A stretch of 49,255 nucleotides of DNA from Thermodesulfovibrionia bacterium. Lineage in GTDB: Bacteria > Nitrospirota > Thermodesulfovibrionia > UBA6902. Below, piece by piece: positions 33,280 through 40,385 of this stretch. Each line of letters begins with the position of its first letter. Positions within the stretch are counted from its first letter, which is position 1. The translations under genes were made by a program, and so were the position numbers. The stretch is from the NCBI GenBank assembly GCA_947259645.1, contig CAMYND010000017.1:1-49255 (forward strand). The letters are read 5' to 3'. A model generated the notes under the pieces. The model was not told the origin of the DNA. It saw only the letters and a list, made by a program, of their open reading frames with translations, and did not search any database.

Positions 33280-34236
33280 ATGGAAAATTTGCAGCGGAGT
33301 GTAGCAGAATTTACAGCACTTGAGGAGATGATCACTGATGGTGGATATCAGCTCTACCATAAAGTCGTTGCCTCCATGCATGAGCTCTGCTTTGCTATTC
33401 TGGAGGCTGAAAAAAACAGCAGAACCCGGGCGGTAATAGAAGAAATCATAGAGCCTGCTCGAGAGATTCACGGCAGATCTGTTTTTATCAAGCGTCTTCA
33501 GGAATGGCCAAGAAAATATCCCGGGGACTTTGAGACTATAGAGTATTTATGTGACCTCGAAAACAAGTCTCTGTACGGCACGGTCGAATATTACATTGAA
33601 GAATACGCACTGAATTCCGCAATAGCGCAGCAGCAGAGAAACAAACTGCATCACCAGTCAGAGATCATACTTGATACACTGCTCAGCAGCGGGGAGGAGA
33701 AAAGGATTTTGTCAGTGGGCTGCGGCGGCTGCCGGGACATCCTCAGTATCGAAAAATATATTAAGAATATTCGGAGTGAAATCATTATCAACGACAGAGA
33801 CAGTGATGCACTGGATTTGTCAAAAGAAAGACTGAAAAACCTGAAGGGCTTGCGCGTGGTTCCTGGCAATATCATTCAGGCATTGAGGACAGCGGAAAAA
33901 CTTGGCCCCTTTGATTTGATTGTTACAGGAGGACTCTTCGATCACATGTCAGATAAACATGTTTCATTCTTCCTGAAACATGCATTAAAAAAGCATCTCA
34001 AGCACGATGGCACGCTCTTTTTTGCCAACGCGGTTGAGGGAAATCCCTTCAGGGTATGGATGGAGTATCTGGCAGACTGGAGGCTTAACTACAGGTCTGA
34101 AGATGATATTGTTTCCCTCTTCAATGCCGCAGGCTGTCCTGATCGCTCGATGAGAATTAATAAAGATGAAACAGGCCTGGCTTTTTTTGTTGAAGTGAAC
34201 GGCAAAGGGCGCGAACTGAATAATGCAGTTCCTTAA
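33280..34236 (+). CDS. Class I SAM-dependent methyltransferase
   Basis: About 318 residues. An N-terminal helical part of about 130 residues (FTALEEMITDGGYQLYHK and on) has no match I can name. The C-terminal methyltransferase core has the SAM-binding LSVGCGGCRDILSIE, acidic loop EIIINDRDSDALDL and GPFDLIVTGGLFDHMSDKH. The late part (GTLFFANAVEGNPFRVWMEY) closes the fold. The substrate is unknown. A TTG two codons upstream (33274) is the first possible start; ATG at 33280 is preferred, though neither has a strong ribosome site. The next gene, in the same direction, is hemerythrin-like. Confidence 0.82.
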   Translation: MENLQRSVAEFTALEEMITDGGYQLYHKVVASMHELCFAILEAEKNSRTRAVIEEIIEPAREIHGRSVFIKRLQEWPRKYPGDFETIEYLCDLENKSLYGTVEYYIEEYALNSAIAQQQRNKLHHQSEIILDTLLSSGEEKRILSVGCGGCRDILSIEKYIKNIRSEIIINDRDSDALDLSKERLKNLKGLRVVPGNIIQALRTAEKLGPFDLIVTGGLFDHMSDKHVSFFLKHALKKHLKHDGTLFFANAVEGNPFRVWMEYLADWRLNYRSEDDIVSLFNAAGCPDRSMRINKDETGLAFFVEVNGKGRELNNAVP

Positions 34237-34287
34237 TTTTATTGATAAGTTAAGCAGAGTGACGATATACTAGCAGATGGAGAGAAG

Positions 34288-34689
34288 ATGTCAGAATTGA
34301 TCGATGACCTGAAAAAAGAGCATGCTGAAATGAAGGAGTCCTTGAGAGAGCTCAGCAGGATGGATCTCAGCAGCAAAGCAGCGAAAAAGCGATTAATGCA
34401 GGTCAGGGAAACATTTATTGAGCACATTCATAAAGAAGATAGAGAAATTTATCCCAGGCTGAAACAGGAATCCGCCGGCGACGGGCAGCTGCTGAGCGTA
34501 TTAACCTATCTCGAAGAAGAAATTGAACTTATCTCAAAGTTCGTGTTTATCTTTTTTGACAAGTTCTCAAAGAAGCAGTCTTTCCCCGGTTTAGAAAGAG
34601 AATTTCACCTCATCTGCTCAACGTTGATAAAAAGGATTGAAAAAGAAGAAGAACTCTTCTTTCCCGAGTTCGAGAAAATCAGCAGGTGA
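34288..34689 (+). CDS. Hemerythrin-like domain protein
   Basis: A 133-residue four-helix protein. Iron ligand candidates are His12 in KKEHAEMKE, and His46/His48 with Glu50 in EHIHKEDREIYP. A further His and Glu occur in the last helices (REFHLICSTL, KRIEKEEELFFPEFEKI). Hemerythrins bind oxygen or nitric oxide at a di-iron site; cytoplasmic small forms may store or detoxify either. It follows the methyltransferase gene by 51 bases. Given hcp elsewhere in the window, an NO- or oxygen-related role is plausible but unproven. Confidence 0.85.
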   Translation: MSELIDDLKKEHAEMKESLRELSRMDLSSKAAKKRLMQVRETFIEHIHKEDREIYPRLKQESAGDGQLLSVLTYLEEEIELISKFVFIFFDKFSKKQSFPGLEREFHLICSTLIKRIEKEEELFFPEFEKISR

Positions 34690-34838
34690 TGGTCAGCTCA
34701 TTATGGAATTTCCCATTGTAATCGCGTCCCCTAATGTTTTATGATTGAATTAGAATGATTACAAAAAAGGATCCTTGTCAATCCGGTAACGGAATAATAA
34801 CAATATGTTAGACCTGTAGCAAGAAGAACAGTCTCTTT

Positions 34839-35501
34839 ATGGATTATATTTACTCAGCCCTGCAGGTAATGACGCACTGGGATACATATATTGTTGTGCT
34901 CGTCTATCTTTTTCTGATGCTCGCCCCCATAATCCTTATTTTCATGATCCTGCATAAAAAGCATGCTCTCAGTGCCCGATACTTCAGGAGACTCTTTCTG
35001 CCGTTATTTGAAGCGATTGCAGCAGCAGTGGCCGTGCTGACGCTCTTCCCCATAATATTAGGTATGGGTGATGATGCGCTCTGGGGTTTCCCCCTGAAGA
35101 TCATGCGCTCATCGCCTGCGGGATTTTTCGGACTTATGAGCATCCTTGTTGTATTGGCTTATATTATCGAAGTTATTCCCCAGCTAAGAAAACTGCAGTC
35201 TTTCAAAACACTGATACTGGGCGGTGTTTCTTTGGTCTTTGTGCAGATATTCCTGAGTTTTATAAACCCTGTAGTAGATATAGAGCTAACTGATTATGTG
35301 CCCGGATTCTGGTTTGCCTGCGGAACCATACTTGTTTCCGGCGTCCTTTCAAGACTGGGTCACTTTGTTTTTGTTTCATTGACAACTGTGCTGGGGAATA
35401 AATTTAATCTTCGGGAGGAAGTTGCTGAGCTGTTGATCCTCCCGGCCATCGCGTCCCTTGGACTTCTGCCTGTTTTTATATACGGGGCATGGCTTGCTTA
35501 A
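34839..35501 (+). CDS. Polytopic membrane protein, unknown
   Basis: A 220-residue protein with about six transmembrane segments. They include IVVLVYLFLMLAPIILIFMI, LFEAIAAAVAVLTLFPIILG, GLMSILVVLAYIIEVIP and VELLILPAIASLGLLPVFIY-like stretches. Conserved-looking polar spots are DDALWGFPLKIM and GVLSRLGHFVFVSLTTVLGN. I do not recognise the family. It appears to be a single gene. Confidence 0.65.
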   Translation: MDYIYSALQVMTHWDTYIVVLVYLFLMLAPIILIFMILHKKHALSARYFRRLFLPLFEAIAAAVAVLTLFPIILGMGDDALWGFPLKIMRSSPAGFFGLMSILVVLAYIIEVIPQLRKLQSFKTLILGGVSLVFVQIFLSFINPVVDIELTDYVPGFWFACGTILVSGVLSRLGHFVFVSLTTVLGNKFNLREEVAELLILPAIASLGLLPVFIYGAWLA

Positions 35502-35741
35502 CAGTACAGAGTAAACAGCTGAATTATGCCTCGCCACAGCAGCCGCGCAGTCTGAATTTATTATCTAAATAATAATAGATATTATTTTTTAATATGCCGT
35601 ACAATATATTCTGAGACGCACAATATCCCTGTTTCTTTGACTGAAAATAAGTTGTTTTGCTGCGGCATGCGGGGACTCTCTCCCGCTGCCTTCGCTCTGA
35701 ATCGACACGTATGAAACAACACATTATAAAGGAGGAGTCTA
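35502..35741. other. Intergenic stretch before prpE
   Basis: The 240 bases hold no gene I can support. A minus-strand frame ends in LDNKFRLRGCCGEA, which looks protein-like, but it has no ribosome site and its upstream part looks random. It may be the C-terminal remnant of an old gene. The last 30 bases carry the prpE ribosome site AAAGGAGGAG. Confidence 0.3.
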
Positions 35742-37634
35742 ATGGGCAAGTATGATGAGATTTTCAAACGGAGCATTCATGACCCTGAGGGTTTCTGGAG
35801 TGAGGCTGCAGAGAATATCGACTGGTATAAAAAATGGGACAAGGTGCTTGACGACTCAAACAAGCCATTCTACCGCTGGTTTTCCGGCGGAGAAATGAAC
35901 ACCTGTTATAATGCTGTTGACCGCCATGTACGGGACGGCAGGGGTGAGCAGACAGCAATTATCTATGACAGCCCGGTTACAGACCAGATTCAGAAAATCT
36001 CCTATAAAGAGCTCCTTTCGCATGTGTCCAAATGTGCGGGCGCATTAAAAAGCCTTGGTGTTTCCAAGGGTGATACAGTGATCATCTATATGCCCATGGT
36101 ACCTCAGGCCGCGGTTGCCATGCTTGCCTGTGCCCGTCTTGGCGCGGTTCATTCTGTTGTGTTTGGAGGGTTTGCCCCCCATGAACTTGCGATACGAATT
36201 GATGACTCAAAACCAAAGGTTATTATTACGGCATCCGGCGCGATTGAGGGGAAGAAACTGCTTGAGTACATGCCCATGGTCAACAAGGCTATAGAACTTG
36301 CTGATCACAAGCCCGGGAACTGCCTCGTTCTTCAGAGGTCCATTGTCAAGGCTGAATTAATGGAGGGCCGTGATCATGACTGGGATGACATAGTGCCCGC
36401 AGCAGAGCCTGTGGATTGTGAGCCGGTACAGGCCACAGACCCCCTCTATATTTTATACACATCAGGCACTACGGGAAAGCCGAAGGGGATTGTCAGGGAC
36501 AACGGAGGCCATGCAGTTGCTCTGCGCTGGAGCCTGGAAAATATATATGACGTTAAACCGGGTGATGTCTTCTGGTCTGCGTCGGATGTAGGATGGGTAG
36601 TCGGGCATTCCTATATTGTATATGCTCCGCTGTTGACCGGTTGCACAACCGTATTTTTTGAAGGGAAGCCTGTGGGTACTCCTGATCCGGGAGCCTTCTG
36701 GAGAGTCATATCAGAACATGACGTTAAAGTGCTTTTTACCGCTCCCACGGCATTCCGTGCAATCAAGAGGGATGACCCTGACGGAGAGTATCTGAAAAAA
36801 TATGATATTTCCGGATTTAAATATCTTTTCCTTGCAGGGGAGCGTCTTGATCCTGATACCTACCACTGGGCGTGCAAATTACTGGACCGTCCTGTTATTG
36901 ATCACTGGTGGCAGACTGAGACCGGATGGCCTATTACTGCAAACCCGATGGGTATAGAGAAGTTCCCCATTAAACCCGGTTCTTCAACCAAACCGGTTCC
37001 GGGTTTTGACGTTCAGATTCTTGATGCGGACGGGAAACAGGTGGAGGCAGGCAAAGAGGGGCTTGTTGCCGTAAAACTGCCGCTCCCTCCCGGAACACTG
37101 CCGACCCTCTGGCAGGCGGAACAGCGGTTTCTTGAGGCCTATATAAATGTGCTTCCCGGTTATTATTTCACCAGTGACGGGGGATATATTGATGAAGACG
37201 GATATGTGTTTGTCATGGGACGCGTTGATGATGTCATTAATGTGGCAGGGCACAGGCTCTCAACGGGAGAGATGGAAGAGATCGTTGCCACCCATAAAGA
37301 CGTAGCCGAGTGTGCTGTCTTTGGCGTGGAGGATGAATTAAAAGGGCAGCTTCCTGTGGGGCTTGTTGTGTTAAAAACCGGCATTGAGAGAAAGGAAGAT
37401 GAGTTGAAACAGGAAATTGTTAAAATGATACGGGAAGAGATAGGAGCGATTGCAAGCCTGAAGCAGGCCGCGATTGTACAGAGACTCCCCAAAACCCGCT
37501 CCGGTAAAATACTGAGAGGCACGATGCGCAAAATGGCAGACAGTCAGAAATATTCAATCCCTTCAACGATAGATGACCCGGCAATCCTGGACGAGATAAA
37601 AGAGGCCCTCAATCGAATGGGTTATGCTCAATAA
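35742..37634 (+). CDS. prpE: Propionyl-CoA synthetase
   Basis: A 630-residue acyl-CoA synthetase of the ANL family. It activates propionate, or acetate less well, with ATP and CoA. The P-loop is LYTSGTTGKPKGIVRDNGG; WWQTETGWPI and VMGRVDDVINVAGHRLSTGE are the adenylation and hinge motifs. The C-terminal catalytic lysine lies in KTRSGKILRG. The stretch VYAPLLTGCTTVFFEGKPVG with GAFWRVISEHDVKVLFTAPT is typical of PrpE rather than acetyl-CoA synthetase. AAAGGAGGAG lies before the ATG. No methylcitrate or methylmalonyl genes are in the window, so propionate may be handled elsewhere. An inverted repeat follows the stop. Confidence 0.93.
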   Translation: MGKYDEIFKRSIHDPEGFWSEAAENIDWYKKWDKVLDDSNKPFYRWFSGGEMNTCYNAVDRHVRDGRGEQTAIIYDSPVTDQIQKISYKELLSHVSKCAGALKSLGVSKGDTVIIYMPMVPQAAVAMLACARLGAVHSVVFGGFAPHELAIRIDDSKPKVIITASGAIEGKKLLEYMPMVNKAIELADHKPGNCLVLQRSIVKAELMEGRDHDWDDIVPAAEPVDCEPVQATDPLYILYTSGTTGKPKGIVRDNGGHAVALRWSLENIYDVKPGDVFWSASDVGWVVGHSYIVYAPLLTGCTTVFFEGKPVGTPDPGAFWRVISEHDVKVLFTAPTAFRAIKRDDPDGEYLKKYDISGFKYLFLAGERLDPDTYHWACKLLDRPVIDHWWQTETGWPITANPMGIEKFPIKPGSSTKPVPGFDVQILDADGKQVEAGKEGLVAVKLPLPPGTLPTLWQAEQRFLEAYINVLPGYYFTSDGGYIDEDGYVFVMGRVDDVINVAGHRLSTGEMEEIVATHKDVAECAVFGVEDELKGQLPVGLVVLKTGIERKEDELKQEIVKMIREEIGAIASLKQAAIVQRLPKTRSGKILRGTMRKMADSQKYSIPSTIDDPAILDEIKEALNRMGYAQ

Positions 37635-37651
37635 TACTTAAAATAAGACGG

Positions 37652-37699
37652 CACAGAGACGCAGAGAATTTATAAATATATTTTCTCCGTGTCTCTGTG
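37652..37699. terminator. CACAGAGAC inverted repeat after prpE
   Basis: The arm CACAGAGACGCAGAGAA (37652-37668) pairs with TTCTCCGTGTCTCTGTG (37683-37699) except at two positions, around a 14-base AT-rich loop. No T-run follows. It may be a transcription-stopping hairpin or a dispersed palindromic element; similar CACAGAGACGCAGAGAA units are often seen scattered in bacterial genomes. It begins 17 bases after the prpE stop. Confidence 0.6.
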
Positions 37700-37715
37700 G
37701 TTCAATCAGATAGTA

Positions 37716-38570
37716 ATGATAAAATCAAAAATGAAGCTGGGAAACTTTGAACTCTTCTGGCTCAATGGCGGCCGCTTTGAGATGGACGGCGGGGCTGTGT
37801 TTGGCGTGGTGCCAAAGGTCCTGTGGAAAAAGAAATATCCCTGTAATGAAGAGAATTTTGTCCCAATTGTTTCTTGGCCGATTCTGATAAAGACACCTGA
37901 AACGAATATACTGATAGAAACCGGCATCGGGAACAAGCTCACTGACAAGCAGAAGAAGATATTCCGCGTCAGCGAAGACTGGAATGTCTTAAATGATTTA
38001 ACAGAGCTGGAAGTAAAAAGGGAAGATATTGATTATGTAATCCTTACCCATTATGATTTTGACCACGCCGGCGGGGTACTCACAACTGATGACAGCAATA
38101 ACATTAACCTTACCTTTCCCAATGCACGACATATTATTCAAAAAGCTGAATGGGAAGATGTCCTCAGTCCCACAATCCGCTCTATCAATACATTTTGGCC
38201 GATTAATAACGAGGCATTAAGAGAAAGTGATAAACTCGATCTCAGAGAAGGTGACTCTGAAGTGGTCAAGGGCATTGATCTCATTTTGACAGGCGGCCAT
38301 AACCGGGGCCACCAGATCGTGAAAATAGTATCAGAGGGGGAAACTGCCTACCACCTCGCTGACCTTCTCCCCACGCATGCTCATTACAACCCTCTCTGGA
38401 TAATGGCCTACGATAATTTCCCTCTTGACGTAATCAGTCAGAAAGAGATCTATGAGCAAAGGGTCCTGGAGGAAGATGCCTGGATCATTTTTTACCATGA
38501 TCCTTTTATGACAGCCTGTAAATTTGATGCAGAAGGTAATATCGCAGATAAAATGCCTTGTCTCGGATAA
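37716..38570 (+). CDS. MBL-fold metallohydrolase
   Basis: About 284 residues. The metallo-beta-lactamase metal site is complete: ILTHYDFDHAGG (His-x-Asp-x-Asp-His type), a later His in TGGHNRGHQ and Asp in HLADLLPTHAHY. The fold resembles lactonase-like hydrolases (quorum-quenching or general ester hydrolases), but the substrate is not known. I chose the ATG at 37716; 37731 (MKLGN) is a possible shorter start. The frame is open back to a GTG at 37689 that lies inside the inverted repeat and is unlikely. A single gene. Confidence 0.85.
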   Translation: MIKSKMKLGNFELFWLNGGRFEMDGGAVFGVVPKVLWKKKYPCNEENFVPIVSWPILIKTPETNILIETGIGNKLTDKQKKIFRVSEDWNVLNDLTELEVKREDIDYVILTHYDFDHAGGVLTTDDSNNINLTFPNARHIIQKAEWEDVLSPTIRSINTFWPINNEALRESDKLDLREGDSEVVKGIDLILTGGHNRGHQIVKIVSEGETAYHLADLLPTHAHYNPLWIMAYDNFPLDVISQKEIYEQRVLEEDAWIIFYHDPFMTACKFDAEGNIADKMPCLG

Positions 38571-38633
38571 TGAGCTGTGACGTCCGCTCTCAAGTTTGCA
38601 TGTGTGATTCCATGATCATGATTCACTAGAGAG

Positions 38634-39602
38634 TCAATCTTTCCGGTCTTTCACCAAACCGTATTTTTTATTCAGGCTGTTAAACCAGACTGCTGACTGC
38701 TGCTGAATTAAAAAAGCCAGGGCAACCATCATAGTTGTTTGAGGTCCAAATGCCGATGCTGCGAGACCGATCGCAATGGCGAGGTTTCTCAATATCATGC
38801 TCAGCACCAGGGTTATCCCGTCTGCCCTGTTAAATAATGTTCTTGCCGCCATGATCCCGGTAACGTAAACAAGAAGGTAAAACACAAGGAGCGCTGTCAA
38901 TCCTTTTGCAAGCAGTTCAGGGTATGAAATAATCATTTTGGCCTTGATGCTGATGCTCGTAAAGATGATATACATGAGCCCCCATGAGCTGAAACCGGGC
39001 AGCAAAGGCCGTATCTGAGAATTAAAATCCTCCACACTGTATTTTTTCATCAAAATCGTGTACGTAATAATTCCCATTGTCATGGGAACAAAAACCACGA
39101 TTGCTATGTTTTTAAAGATGTTTATGATATCGACAGGGACATATTTGCCTACCATAATATACAGGTAGACCGGCGCCAGGATAGAACCTGCTACAAGACT
39201 GGCTGTCGTTAGTTTGACCGCGGCTTTTATATTGCCGTTGAATAGCATTACAAAGGCAATGATCATGTTGCCTCCCGGAATAACAGAAATGATGATCAAC
39301 CCTGTATACAGCTCGGGATAACCCTTGAGTAATACATTGCCTGTTATATAAGCAACAAGGGGGATAAAGGTGAAATTCAGCAGGAGGTTGGACAGGAGCA
39401 GCTTATTGTCACCGAATACCATCAATTCACGGAGCCTGAACCCTATCATGGATGGGTAGACAGTGTACATAATTACCGGCAGCATATAAATCCTCAGCGG
39501 AGCTGTATCTACAAAATACCCTGTTACAAGCCCGGCGATAATAACTGCCGGAAGGACATACTTAAGTTGTCTTGACGGGAATGTCAGGATCTTTCTGAAC
39601 AC
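38634..39602 (-). CDS. SBF/ACR3-like membrane transporter
   Basis: A 322-residue membrane protein with about ten hydrophobic segments. The pattern fits the bile acid:sodium symporter / arsenite exporter superfamily: PVIMYTVYPSMIGFRLREL, LIIISVIPGGNMIIAFVMLF in the first half, and MILRNLAIAIGLAASAFGPQ in the second. ACR3 proteins carry a conserved Cys near the middle, which I do not see, so arsenite transport is uncertain. The start is GTG with AGAGGG seven bases upstream. A 23-bp palindrome in front suggests a dedicated repressor. No ars genes are adjacent. Confidence 0.8.
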   Translation of the reverse strand: MFRKILTFPSRQLKYVLPAVIIAGLVTGYFVDTAPLRIYMLPVIMYTVYPSMIGFRLRELMVFGDNKLLLSNLLLNFTFIPLVAYITGNVLLKGYPELYTGLIIISVIPGGNMIIAFVMLFNGNIKAAVKLTTASLVAGSILAPVYLYIMVGKYVPVDIINIFKNIAIVVFVPMTMGIITYTILMKKYSVEDFNSQIRPLLPGFSSWGLMYIIFTSISIKAKMIISYPELLAKGLTALLVFYLLVYVTGIMAARTLFNRADGITLVLSMILRNLAIAIGLAASAFGPQTTMMVALAFLIQQQSAVWFNSLNKKYGLVKDRKD

Positions 39603-39622
39603 TATACACCCTCTTAATGCAT

Positions 39623-39645
39623 ATGATTATTCCTGTAATAATCAT
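39623..39645. promoter_or_regulatory. 23-bp perfect palindrome, candidate operator
   Basis: The arms ATGATTATT (39623-39631) and AATAATCAT (39637-39645) are perfect inverted repeats around CCTGT. It lies 21 bases before the start of the SBF-like transporter, in the position of a repressor-binding site. AT-rich 9-bp arms with a 5-bp spacer suit a winged-helix or TetR-like dimer. The binding protein is unknown. Confidence 0.65.
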
Positions 39646-39871
39646 GATATAAGATGTCTGTCTCTGGAATGAGTTATTCCTTTGTCGTAAATTTCTTAAG
39701 CTGACGCATTGATTGTACAAATTCAGAATAGAAAATTCATAAAAGATGTCCTGGAAATAAATGTATATATCTCTCGCTACATTGTAACAATCAGGAGAGA
39801 TTTCATTTATTTTTCAGAGTAAAAATGATAGAATGTGCACCTTAATGGAAGAATAACAGGAGACAAAGAAT

Positions 39872-40234
39872 ATGCCTATGGAACGGTTAAAAGTATTATT
39901 TCACGTAAATGAGATGGAAAAATGGGACACAGCGCTCGGTAATATGGTAAACCTCCTCAAGGATGCCGGTGAAGGGGCTGTAGATGCGGTTGTACTGGCA
40001 AATGGCCCCTCTGTGAATGCCTATGGCAACGAGAATAAACTTGCAGTGATGAAAGAGCTTTCAGTGAAGGGAATCAGGTTTCTTGCCTGCAGGAACTCAT
40101 TAAGAAAACTCTGTTCCTCCGGGGATTCCTGTATCACCGAGGAAAGCCTGCCTGCTTTTATAGAGGTAGTGCCTGCCGGTATTACAGCGATCATAAAGAT
40201 TCAGGCTGATGGATATGCCTATGTCAAGCCCTGA
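39872..40234 (+). CDS. DsrE-like small protein
   Basis: A 120-residue protein of the DsrE/DsrF-like fold: RLKVLFHVNEMEKWDTALGN at the start, VVLANGPSVNAYG in the middle and LSVKGIRFLACRNSLRKL, where the Cys is at the position used for sulfur relay in active relatives. DsrE-type proteins bind or transfer persulfide sulfur. AGGAGA precedes the ATG. It lies upstream of the peptidase-ChaN fusion and of the ergothioneine genes; a sulfur-relay link to them is possible but speculative. Confidence 0.82.
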   Translation: MPMERLKVLFHVNEMEKWDTALGNMVNLLKDAGEGAVDAVVLANGPSVNAYGNENKLAVMKELSVKGIRFLACRNSLRKLCSSGDSCITEESLPAFIEVVPAGITAIIKIQADGYAYVKP

Positions 40235-40385
40235 GATGAAGGATGCATTGAGTATTTCTGAAAGAGCAGCGTCAGAAGGATCAGGCAACGGTGAATGAGC
40301 GTGCAGGTTGATATTGAACCCCTATCTGATATATTTTAAATAATCTGATAACCTTCTTCATTTGTTAAGAAACGTAGCCTTTATT

